Source: Chalara sp. BL73 (lineage: Eukaryota > Ascomycota > Leotiomycetes > Helotiales). From it: a DNA stretch of 64,000 nucleotides. Location of the stretch: positions 558,001 to 622,000 of the forward strand of contig CAKJVC010000123.1 of assembly GCA_918026815.1 (NCBI GenBank), given 5' to 3'. The notes below the pieces were generated by a model. It was not told where the DNA came from, did no database searches, and worked only from the letters and a program-made list of their open reading frames with translations. Below, one piece after another: positions 23,577-34,700 of this stretch; positions within the stretch are counted from its first letter, which is position 1; the number at the start of each line of letters is the position of its first letter. A program made the translations under genes and the position numbers.

Positions 23577-24229
23577 TTTGATGCTTTGGAAGTTTTGATT
23601 TGTGATTTCGCTGAGTCAAAGTAAATGAGTTCATGGTTACCGGTAACCTTAAAATGGGCCGATTACTTCTGTTTAATAGCTATTGCTGTAGTTCTGAGAG
23701 AGCGTCTTGTCATGCGAACTGCCGACTTTGGGTTGTAAGGTGGTTGTGTCTCGTGATATGGCTCAGGTATATATTTGTAGTTAACCAAATGCCAGATGGA
23801 AAGTTTCGGAAACCCAAGACAAAGGTATCAGCCAATACCTCAGATTCTAGTTAAGTGTTGAAGACCAACCTGTTGAACAGCCAGTGTCACGAAATTTACC
23901 GCACCACAATTCTTTTGCTAACTCAACACCTCAGATTTGGGCACCTGACGCGCTCGAACTTCCTGACTAGAGGAATGAAAAGCGCACAACTGCAAATATG
24001 GCGTTCTTGGGCCTTTGAACGTCATTGAAAGGGATTCGAGTGCACCTATGTCACTATCAGGCTGTAGGCAACAGTTGTTCTCCTTCAGTTTTGTCTTTAC
24101 TACTGAAAATAATTTCCTTCGAAAGTCTACATCCATCAATTTAGCGCTAGTTTGGTGCATTTTGCTGACCAGCTATGCTGGCCATGACTTGAGCTCCTAA
24201 CCAAAAGCTCAACACCGAAAGCCATTCTA
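23577..24229. other. Intergenic
   Basis: 3' flank of the decarboxylase gene. No gene or repeat recognised; the short frames at 23633-23854 and 24015-24200 look non-coding. Confidence 0.4.
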
Positions 24230-25979
24230 TTTTACGACAACGTCTGCTCAGTTGCTACTGACTTGTGTGATACTGTGTTTCTACTGTTGAATTTTGTGCA
24301 AAAATCACATAGTATATACTTCAAAGCATCGGTAGGTATCATTCGAAGTACGATTTCCACAATCGGCATGCGAAGGCAATATCGGGCCAAGGAAGAACCA
24401 CGCTCTGGAGGTATTTTTCGACCTAGGGCAAATCTCTGTCTTGAATTGACCGGTTCGGTAGCACACCCCAAAGAACTTGATAGCCAACCAAAGAGATGGC
24501 CCCGTAATCTACTTCTTTGCGGTAGTACATAGCTTCTCGCTGTTCTGGGCAAGATACACGATAGTGCCAGGGCTATCGTACAGCACTTTTTGGCTAGTAG
24601 TTGCACTGGTGAAATGTATAAGCTTTGCTAAGGAAGGTCATATAAAACCATGGTAAGATTCTGCGGCTTGATTCTTGGTGGATGATCTGCTTCTGGTGAA
24701 GAAACTCGATACCTTACATGATCTGACTGAATAGAGTTGTAGAGACATCCAGCGGATCTAGTGTTGCCTCAAGAAAAATGAGACACCGAAAAGTACTCAT
24801 TGCCAGTGGCATATACAATACGCACTTTTCTACGACCTCACCGGCATTAGTACGCCACGTGTGACCGAGAAATGCCGTTGTGCGGTCCTGGAATATGGTT
24901 CAATCGCTGTTTCCACGTCATCGGAAATCGTTATACCTGCTTTGTCAACCTTGCTAAAATTGCCTCTTTTTAACCTCGAATGGCAAGAGCAAAAAGTTGC
25001 AACCCATTTTTCTAGTCCATGCCATTGCTGTGGATGAGCAATTACATGTTTTATGTAGCGCAGTAGCCTTGCTATCTCAATCCCCTGATCAGCTTTGGAT
25101 GCGTTGTTAGACGTTTTCCAGATTTCCTTAACTGCAACGGCAACGGCAGTTTTGACATGTGTTACCATATAAATATGCCCAAATGCCTAAATGTCCCTTT
25201 CTAAGAGAGCTTCCAACTATCCAATCCCCGATTCTCCTTTCTTGCCCGATCAGGGTGGGTGCAGCGATTTGGGAAGTCATCATTAAATATTGTATTGTAA
25301 AATGCAGTTAGTTCTGTTTGAAAGTCTTCCTCCTGTTCTGGAATGTGCCCAGTAAATCTGAATCTGAAGTAACACTCACCAATACCAATAATATTCTGGA
25401 ATGGAATCAATCTCTGTTTATTGCAGAGAATTTCTCCGTTCAGTGGAACAGGCATAGGATGTTTGTTATCTGCAATCAAGAAGAATCCACCACCTCCTTT
25501 TTGCCACTGGAATCGGGCGTTTATACTGGCTACGGTCTCTTTGCCTTCTTGAGCTACACCCTACATTGAGTCCAAGAGGTCGACACCCCCGTTCGGCAAG
25601 CACTCCCTCCGTTTGCCAATTCCCCAACCTAAACGAGCATATTGAGGCAAATTGTCCAGTGTTAACAGGAAACCATCAGGTGAACCATCTGGACACGCAT
25701 GCGAGACAAACCTAAGATTGTACTTAACCAATTCGTCATGATCTCGGAAAACCAATTGCTTAAATGCCTCTTTAGCAACTTTCATAGGATCGAGGAGGCC
25801 GATAATATATCTTTTCATCAGGCCTGGGGCGCAGGGGTTGGCACCAATATGTGATTGGGATTTGAAGATCCCCTGATTGTAGTCCTGGCTGCGAGAGCGA
25901 ACTCATTTGGAACAATATCTTCCCATGTGTCCAACAGAGCAATAGAGTGCCGCGAGTAGTTGAGGCGCCGTTGAGACAT
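24230..25979 (-). pseudogene. FHA-domain serine/threonine kinase (Rad53/Chk2-like architecture), decayed
   Basis: Reading the minus strand from ATG 25979, an N-terminal segment leads to an FHA-like region at 25820-25320. It shows ARLGWGIGKRRECLP, ASINARFQWQKGGGGFFLIAD, VPLNGE and IGIGECYFRFRF, i.e. Gly-Arg, phosphopeptide-loop and NG landmarks. One TAG at 25561-25563 interrupts it. Kinase-like blocks follow with frame changes: VAVAVKEI (lysine subdomain) and EIARLLRYIKH near 25130-25050, VLYMPLAMSTF near 24800, GIEFLHQKQIIH near 24690, and YYRKEVDYGAISLVGYQVLWG near 24515-24460. The HRD and DFG catalytic motifs are not intact. Order FHA then kinase matches a known fungal kinase class; the exact family is uncertain. 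Confidence 0.5.
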
Positions 25980-26421
25980 TTTAAAATATGATACTGATCA
26001 GGACGAAACGAGTTATTACATGCAGTCAGATACAGGATAGTCTCACAAACGGAGCTTGGTATGACTATGCAGTTTTGAGGCATGAAATCCTTGAATAGCG
26101 ACAGCAATATGTTTTAAGCAATAACCAGAAAGTAATATAAATCAGGTATAGTGTCTTGGCACACAATATCATGAAGATCTGCCGCCTCCAGATTCGTCAC
26201 GCGGCCCACCGAAGTTAAGCTCTCATCCTCTTCCAACCTGACTTACCATTATAGAATAGCTCAAAACTTCTGCCACAGTCTAATAGATGGTCCCAAGAGA
26301 ATCTGCCTTCATTGTGTGCGGGTACAATGCAAGCGTGATTCCAGGTTGCCGAGATTCTGAAGATCGCGGGCGACCCTCTCCACCAAGTCAAACCTCAGAA
26401 CGGCTCTGAGCTCGAATCATC
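25980..26421. other. Intergenic
   Basis: No gene recognised between the two decayed minus-strand genes. Confidence 0.4.
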
Positions 26422-27396
26422 CTATAAGGGACAAATGGAAATCTGCGAGGATGCACCAATAGAAATGCTGCCTCGCACGCCGTATCGGTAACCCTCGCTC
26501 AGATATAGAACCATCCGGAGGTGTTCGCCGTCAACATTATCTTTGCCAACATTGTCTCCCGCTCCGTCACATTCGTTGTCTTCATTGACGCATAATCTCT
26601 CAGGTATAAAATTGCACAATGGTCCTGTAGGTTCAAAGGGGCGTCCAGCTATAAAATCCTCTAGCAAATTCAACAACGGGGTATCGGTAGCAAGTGGCGC
26701 TGTTATAAGGCCATGATCCACACCTTCAAAAGATTCTGGTAAGCAGCACCGCCTCGATCCCGACATATTGTTGCTCACGGCCTGCAGAGGTCGCGCAACT
26801 CGCTATTCCACACTTTCGACAGCATCAACTGCCATACGGAACTCGAACCCTCTGAATTCACAGATCGGGATAAAACTACGGTCGGGACGGGTCGTCAAGC
26901 CGGCCCCGTATTGTATTATTAGACGATCGATGCGGCCTAGGAAGCAAATTATGTCAGCGCCGGTCTTGGAGCACAAAAGCCCACGCTTTTTTGTTATAAA
27001 ACTACTCTGAATCCGACCATCGCGAATATATGGACTCATCGGAGAATGGAGGAAGAAAGCGGGTGGGAGAGGTTCCTTGTGATTGCTGAACCTTATCAGC
27101 TGCAGCAGGATTACGTTGTGGAGGATGTCACCAATACACCGACAACTAGAGATTCGAAAGTCGAGATCGCCTTCAAGGTACCAAGTGTGCAACAATCATG
27201 ATGTGAGGGTTGCAGGGGTCTTAAATCTGGATCGAAACACATACAAACTCTTGGAGATTAATACCATTAATTGCTCTCCATATTTGGTCTCAAAAGCTTG
27301 AGTAATCCATGGCAGGTGCATAAAACAGCTATCTAGCCTTAACTTAGGTGATAGAGCTGTGGCGCTCGATATATCTCCAGCGAGTGGACCTGTCAT
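26422..27396 (-). pseudogene. Unidentified gene broken by two in-frame stops
   Basis: From ATG 27396 the minus strand stays in one frame for 324 codons, interrupted only by TGA at 27196-27198 and TAG at 26803-26805. Both are stops that single C-to-T or G-to-A changes can create. The residues look like a globular, cysteine-containing protein (for example RISSCRCIGDIL, LLCSKTGADIICFLG, LLNLLEDFIAGRPFEP), but I recognise no family. Introns covering the stops are possible, but I saw no good splice pair. Confidence 0.4.
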
Positions 27397-28485
27397 CAGG
27401 AATTACGGGTTCTAGCTTCCAATAGTATGTCGATCAAGAATAGCTCAGTTACTTAGGATGGCAGCTAATTTACAATTTCTTAGTGGAAACCTGATGGGGC
27501 TCCTCGCGAGAAGGGGCTGATGTTGAGGATATTGTAAATAAGCCTAATACTAGTTTTGTAATTTACACAAGAGACAAGTTTGTTGTACAACAGAAATAGC
27601 TCTTGGTTCGTGCTTTGAAGACATATTATATAAATGGGCTTTATGTAAATAAGAAAGGCAAAAGCTACAACAGCTACTTTTCATGCCCTGGCTGCTTGTA
27701 TGGTTAATACGCAAAGCAGGGTTAGGCTGTTCGCTTTGTACCACTTTTGCAAGTTGTAATTGGATAAAGATTAGTTTTATTCTATTACAGCGTAAAGTAG
27801 TTTGGTCAACTAAGGTTCTTCTTTGTATTGCTTTAATAGTGTTTTTTATTTAACTTTCTACATAAAAAGCCTCTCTTATCTATTGTCTAAAATGATAGTG
27901 GTCTGTGGATGCTTTATGACAGATTCAACGCAAAGAGAATGAACTTTAATTCGAAGTTGAAGATATGGTATCATCGGTTGAGAAGCTTAATAAGTCATGG
28001 ATCTTCGGGTTAGGAGTCAAAATGTCTCATGAATCGAGATAGTAAATTTTACGTCCCTTTTTAGAGAACCTATTATTTGTGTATCTCCTTAACTCTTAAG
28101 AGGAGATACATCGACAGCATAGCGGTTTCCTATGCTATAGGAAGGGATATTTATATCCGCCGGTCTACAGTCTCATAATATCCTGTGTAGAAAGTGGGAG
28201 TTTATATAGCATGGCAATTTCTTCTAAAAAGCGTCTAGGATATATTATAGAATTCACAAACTACACTATGCTTTGTCCTATTCTCTAGTACTACAAAATG
28301 TTGCATATTTATCAATGCCGCATTACTAAAATGAAGCCTCACTCTAAGCTCGAGCAACTGAAGATAAACAACAGGAGGATCTGTGGCGCGTTCACGCTAA
28401 TTACTCAACATTTCGCTTTTGCGATCTTGGCAATATTCATTATATTTTAATCGAGTATCCATAGATTGTTTATGTCCCTGCTTTG
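27397..28485. other. Intergenic, AT-rich
   Basis: No recognised gene on either strand; stops are dense. An inverted-repeat-like pair (ggagatac / gtatctcc) occurs near 28082-28108. Confidence 0.4.
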
Positions 28486-29708
28486 CTAGCGGGTGCTGTC
28501 GATACCTAGAAGCCCACCAATAGTACCTATGAGTCCAGGCTTTTTCCCGCCACACGCCTGTGCACCTTTGTCCGCTGGATTACCGCTAGATATACCCATG
28601 TACTCCAGATGTGCAGCATTGATACCGATGCCGCCAGCACCGAGCCCAGTTCCTCTAACAGAGTTGTTACAATCCTAATGACATTCATAGTATTAGCTGG
28701 CATATGCACAAGATACTAAAAGTATTCAAAAAGTAGAAAAGCCATTTACGCTGACATAGATTACTTACCTGCGGTTCCTGTCCGGTACACTCAAATGTCC
28801 CTGCTGCGGTAGCCTCGCCCTCTTGCCAGAACTCTGTTGAGTGATGCTGATATCCGCTAGTGACCGGCACAACTTGCGGTACACCGTCGTTGGAGTGAGT
28901 AATTCTAAACATAACTCCAGGTGGAGCTTGCTGATCCACGAAGTCTGCATACGCCTGATTCCCTGTTCGGGGCTGGCCAAAAGTATACGTTGTGACATTG
29001 ATACCGGAACCTATCATAGACATCGTTGCAAGTGAAGCAAGCGAGCCTCCAAGAGAGTGGCCAGTTACAGTTACTTTCATGTTTGGATTGCTAGAAAGTT
29101 CGCTCTGGATCACTGCGATTGTCTCACTAGCGATGCTGTTCCAGGCTGATAGGAAACCCTGGTGTGCCTGCCTCATGTTAGAAGTAATAAGCATTTAAAT
29201 TATCGCAATGCAGGATATGAGACTTATGCTCAGGTTGTTCACTTACCATGCATCCATTGCAGTCGCTCACTCCCTGTGTCTCGAGCGGCACAAGATCCTC
29301 CTGTAGATCGACCTGGAAGTCCTGTATGTTTGAGGTCCCTCGAAATGACACAATGATTTCCCCAACAGAGTCGTCTCGAGCAATAAACCCCTGTGTGTTT
29401 GTTTGCGCATTATTAATCTGCTTTATGATGGTGATACCGTTTGGGGGATTAGGACAATTAGCGGCATATGCGGCAGCTGAGAATTCAGCATATCGTTTGA
29501 AAGTGTCAAAGAGGTCTTGAGATACTTGATTTGGGTTTAGCAAAGTTAAATGAACCTGCCGTATGCACACAACTTACCAGGTAGTTTTTGACTGACAACT
29601 AACAGAGCATATAGGTAAGCCCATAGTACGGTGATCTGGCTTTAGTTATTGCTTAATAGATCTAAGTGAGTATAAGAAGTAAATTACCATGGAAGTGTTC
29701 CAGCGCAT
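28486..29708 (-). CDS. Secreted class 3 (Rhizomucor/FaeA-type) lipase
   Basis: Exons on the minus strand are 29708-29688, 29635-29578, 29524-29247, 29167-28769 and 28674-28486, giving 314 aa. Class 3 lipases hydrolyse acylglycerol or feruloyl esters outside the cell. The first two exons encode a hydrophobic secretion signal (TVLWAYLYALLVV). The body begins VSQDLFDTFKRYAEFSAAAYAANC, typical of the family. The nucleophile elbow GHSLGG (Ser about 157), Asp in HSNDGVPQVVP (about 213) and His in SGYQHHSTEFW (about 227) form the triad. Paired cysteines include DCNGC. The last exon (DCNNSVRGTGLG) supplies a disulfide-type tail. Junctions 28768/28675 and 29246/29168 are canonical GTAAGT...AG and phase 0. 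The two short 5' exons are less certain, but they restore the expected VS-x-DL start. Confidence 0.85.
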
Positions 29709-31715
29709 TTTGAATTGAACACAGGATTACATCAATCAAAGGACAAATGTAAATGATTCAGAAACTGTTAGTGCCTTAAAAAGTAATATACGATGTAGAA
29801 GCCAGATCAGTACTATGCTAGCTCGGTAGATTATATAGGAGAAGGGATCGGCGTTTATGTATGCTTATAGATCCTTTCAACATCAACAGATCTCGTTTTA
29901 TAAATAGTTTATTCCTATTTAAATAAGTAAACCCGCATGAAATTCAAGGATACAACTTATATCACTCAGCTTGTTTGGGCACGTAATATTGATCAATTCC
30001 CCTGACCAGGGGAAAAAATTTGCTTTGGCCAAGAATGTATACCTGCAGGGAAGTATAGTCTCATTGAAAAGAGCTTTGATAGAGAACTTCAGATTTTATT
30101 CGGGCTTTCACCTGCAGGTCTAGTTTCAAATGTACCCAAGTGGGTTTGACTCATATAAGAGGTTATCTCTTGCTTCCATTACCTCGGTCTCTTAGAGCAT
30201 AAATTTTCATGTATCATCTTGACATACCGAGGCTTTATTAGGCACAACGTAGGAGAGCCAGCTGCGTATGACCAAGGAATATGCGCCGACAGGGAAGTAC
30301 CTGGTTTGCTCTGGGCGGCGAGGGTGTGGTGTATTTAACTGTCCTGAGGGGTGTGTAGTGCAGTGATGTCGGGAAATTGGGCAAGGGGAAAGAGGCAGCT
30401 TTATGTCGTTGTAGGGTTTACGAGAACTGCCGGTTGGTTTACGGTAGAGTAGTATTTAGGGTCGAACGTATTGGCGGCAGCTTGGAAGTGTGCTGGGTTT
30501 GGCATTCCGTGGTTTTTGAAGCAGATATTTCATGGCAAGCCCGCTCCTTAATTAGAAAAGCTCTTGAACTCTTGGTGATTAAGCAATAGTAGCAATCGCC
30601 ACGAAAGAGGACTAATGTATATTACCCGTACACCACTGTGTACTGGCAATTGTGCTTTGCGTTGTTGAACATTAATGAGTACCGAGGGCTTTTCTCAATT
30701 GTCCTTGTTGCTTGCAAGTTTCATCATTGCTTGGGGCACTTCGCTTACGCTGCTTTTCAGGGTGGATTTCAACTCAGCCAAGCCAATGTCACCCCCGCGT
30801 ATCTGGAGTATGCAACAGTCCCTCGACCCCTTGCTATAAATAGCAGGCATTCAATGTAGTCTCTTCTCCAAATTTGATACATTTCCACTTTCCGAGGTCG
30901 CGGTCAGCATCTTTTGGATGGAGACAATACCTGTTATCTTTTGAAAATTGTAACGGCACGTAGGATAAAAGCAACGGATCAAAGTATTACGGTAAAAACC
31001 GAAAATAATAGAACAACAGAACTACAGAAGTAGAAAAAGAAGCACATATACAGGACTCTGGATCACGTGGCATTCCGCATGATCCCCAATGTGGGTGCTT
31101 TACGGTTGCCTTACGGGTTGTCGGCCATATAGAAGCCATAGGTGTGCCAGCGCCGGAACAAAAATCATAAAGTAACCATATTTTTATTGTAAATTTTAAT
31201 GGAGAACCATTTTCGAATTTTGGCAAGCTAAGGTGTTACGACTCCTATTAAAAGGGTATCAATGGAAGCTTGTGCTGTCCGCCAGGTCTGCCCTATTGCT
31301 GTAGTTCAGGGAGGATGTATTGACTTAATTGTGAATTACTTAGAAGTTGCTTAGTAAAAAGAGTTTGACCTTTGGTAGATACATACAGTACATAAGCTGA
31401 GGGTTGCGATACCGCAACTGAACGTAGAAATATGTGTACGCCAGAAGAATTGAAAGAAGGCAAACAAGGCTGCTTAGAGCCACAATGGCGAGGTTACTTT
31501 CCCTAAATCTGCCCGTATAAATCGCTGTGAAATATTCGAACTTTTAATAATCTTTATTGTCGGATTTACCCTTTTGTTTATATTCGAAATTTTTATACGG
31601 AACTATCAATTGTGTAAATAAATCTCTTTATTTAGTTTAATTTTAAAGGCTTATAACTTGGGAAATAGAGAGATAGCATAAGATTTATACAGAAACATTA
31701 CTTTTCAGCTAGCGT
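29709..31715. other. Intergenic between lipase and PKS
   Basis: Apart from the LTR-like segment listed separately, no gene is recognised. A TATA box (GCTATAAATAGC, about 30832) has no convincing reading frame behind it. Frames at 30377-30589 and 30638-30859 lack family features. Confidence 0.4.
30949..31239 (-). mobile_element. Possible solo LTR, minus orientation
   Basis: On the minus strand the 291-bp segment starts (C)GTAACACC and ends CGTTACA, with an internal CACGTGATCC motif also seen in the segment at 13316-13604. The two segments have almost equal length and similar ends but limited obvious similarity between. The first base of the TG terminus is altered and no target duplication is visible, so this is tentative. 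Confidence 0.25.
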
Positions 31716-34700
31716 CTAGATCTGAACAAACCTCGATATCCTCGCCGCTTTTGCAGCCAATTGACCAATGCGTTGATCGCCGACCATTTCAAAAACGGAG
31801 ACATCAGAACCCACCTCCTTCGCCATCCATGCTCGAATCTCCACAGCTACGAGCGAGTCGATACCGTACGCATGCATGGGCCTTAGCGGGTCAAGTTCGG
31901 CTACGTCAACGCTGAGGACCTTTGTTAGTTTCTCTAGCAAGGCGTCGAGGACCACTTTCTCAGCCTTTTGTTGTGACTTGACTGCCGAGAGAAGCGCGGC
32001 GACCGATCCATTGCTATACCCTTGCTTCGCACTGGATGTGTCGCTGCCACTCTTCATGTCATGCAGAATCATGTGATTAAACCTCGGCTCATGCTGCCAG
32101 GTTGGCTGGACGGCCCCCCCGGCCGCAGAGTACCTGGGAAGCCAGAGCCTCGGCACGACCTGTGCCTGCTCAGCAGTCATGTCCTTGTTCTCGCCCGGAG
32201 AACGACAGTAGTAATCCAGTGCAGTGATGAGCTCATTGGCTGACATGTGCGACCAGCCAATAGAGTACAAATATTCCATCAGCTTCGGCTTCGTAGCAAC
32301 CATACCAGCATCGCTCATCATGGGAACGTTAAGTGCAACGACGTTATGGCCCTGCGAGGACAAGCACCTAGCTAATGCATCTTGGTACGAGTTGCCAGCA
32401 GCATAGTTTGACTGTCCGGGGTTGCCAATGATGGAAGCCATCGATGAGAGCATGACGAAGAAGTCGAGGCTAGAATCTGCATTTCTGGAAGTGAGGGCTT
32501 CCCACAGATTCCAAGTTCCAGAGGTCTTGACGCTAAGCGTGCCCTGCCATTGGCCGAGCGTCATATTATTGAACGTATTGTCCTAAGAGCCACCGTGATG
32601 TCAGTGATATGTTTCGTACATTTGGCTCATCAAATATTGGAGAAAGACTTACGCTGAGAATCGTGGATGCCTGGATACATCCCCGAACTGGTGGCATGTG
32701 AGAGAGACAAGAGGATATTACATTCTCTAGAGCGTTCTTGTCCGTAATATCACAAGCCGGGGTGACAATCTTTATACCCCTGTATTGTAAGTCTGCAACA
32801 AGCTTCACAGCAGATTCTTCTACTGGCCCTCGCCTGGAGGTCACAATCAGATTCCTCACGCCATTATTTACCATCCAGAGAATTATTTCCTGTCCTAGAC
32901 CCCCAAAACCACCAGAAATGACATACGTTGCGTCAGTCGCGAACTTGGCAGCAGGTTTTGGTGGCTTGGCCACTGGGACCACGTCCTTGTCGTGGACTTC
33001 GATAACTAGCTTTCCAATATGCTTGCCGGACTGCATATGACGCAAAGCATCTTGAATCCGGGATATCGGATAAGTCGTTATAGGTGTTGTCCGTTTGAGC
33101 CCCTTACCGAGGACGCTGTCGATGGTCCGCTCGAAAAGATCCTCTATACGTCTCATATCTGTTTGCTGCATGTAGTTCAGCTCAATGGCCTCGAACCTCG
33201 CGCATTTGGCAAAGGTTGCCATTGATATACGAGCCCTTGATTCGATATCAGTCAAACCAATCTCGGCGAAGCGTCCAAACGGTGCAACGCATTCCCAGGT
33301 AGCTCTAAGTAAATCGCCAGCAAGACTGTTGATGACTATGTCGATGCCACGCCCGTTTGTCATTCGCATAATACCGGCTTTGAAGGTTACGTCTCGACTC
33401 GAGAGGATATGATCGCGCGGCAATCCGTACGTCTTCTCAAGAAAGTCACGCTTCTCCAGGTTGCCAACCGTGGTGAAGATCTCAGCCCCCTCGCGCTGAG
33501 CCAGCTGGATAGCGGCCTGACCAACACCACCAGCGGCTGCATGGATCAACACTGTTGGTTTCCTACCTCTGCTTACATGCTTTCCCAGCTCTCCAATATC
33601 GTAGAGACAGGCGTATGCCGTCGTATACACAATCGGTATAACTGCCGCCTCTTTAAACGATAGGGTCTCGGGCATATGGGCAATAGTACCCTCTAAAGCC
33701 CTAACGTGGGTTGAGAAGGCACCCTTAAAGGCGAAGCCGAAGACGCGGTCGCCATTTTTGAAGCGCGTCACTCCTGGCCCTACTCTTGTGACAATGCCTG
33801 CAGCTTCGAGACCAACCGGTGTTTCTTTAATTTTGCCCAACATCACGGCTAAATCTTTGAAGTTGACAGCAGTCGCCATGGTCTTGAACTCGACTTCGGT
33901 ATCTGCAAGTGGGGCTGCGTGCAGCAGGTCATAATCGAAACACAGCGAGTCCAGAAGACCGATATCTTGAATCCGAAGATGCAGAGACCGACTGGAGTCC
34001 CCCCCAAAAACAGAGTCAGCCATTTCGATAGCTAAGGTCTGTTTCTTGATGTGCTTTGTCACATTGGTGGCCTCAACAAGTCTCGGAACGTTGACTAAGC
34101 CGTTAACAACCTTGTATGATGTTTCGATGGGTGCTTCACTCTCAGTCATCGTGGTGTCAACCTCCAAGATCTTGCCCACGATAGTGTCAACGCTAGCCCC
34201 AAGCTGGAAGGTAAGAATAACAAAGTCGAGCTCAGGTCTCTCGAGGCGAATGCAGGTGGCAAAGCCAGTAACAAGGTCCGTATCCGGGGATCTATCCTTG
34301 TTCACCCAGAGCAGTCGCCTGCTATTCATTATATTTTTTAAAGCCATCAGGACATCCTCCGTGACCGATGTGAGTAAGCTGGCTCCCAACTCTGGCAGAA
34401 GGATACACGTGCTACTGCAGTGGTCCCCCTGGCTAGCTGTCGCTGGAGATTGCGCATATTGTGCGATTGTACCACACGTAGCAACGTGACCTCTGGACGA
34501 TAAGGCAGAAGATAGTTTGTCAGCTACAAGCTGTTGTAGCTCCGAGGTTGGGTCTATGACGATATAGTACCCCCTGGATGTCGATAGCTCCAAACTCTTA
34601 TTATTTTCCTTTAATGGCGCACTTGATACTATTACTGACAGATCTTGATCGTGGAAGACAGCCTCAAGCCCGGTGAATCCACAGCTGACCAAGTGCGTGC

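Noticed and set aside
30377..30859. Two plus-strand small frames as genes
   Set aside because: No signal peptide, domain or splice pattern; one relies on a non-ATG or arbitrary start, in AT-rich intergenic DNA.
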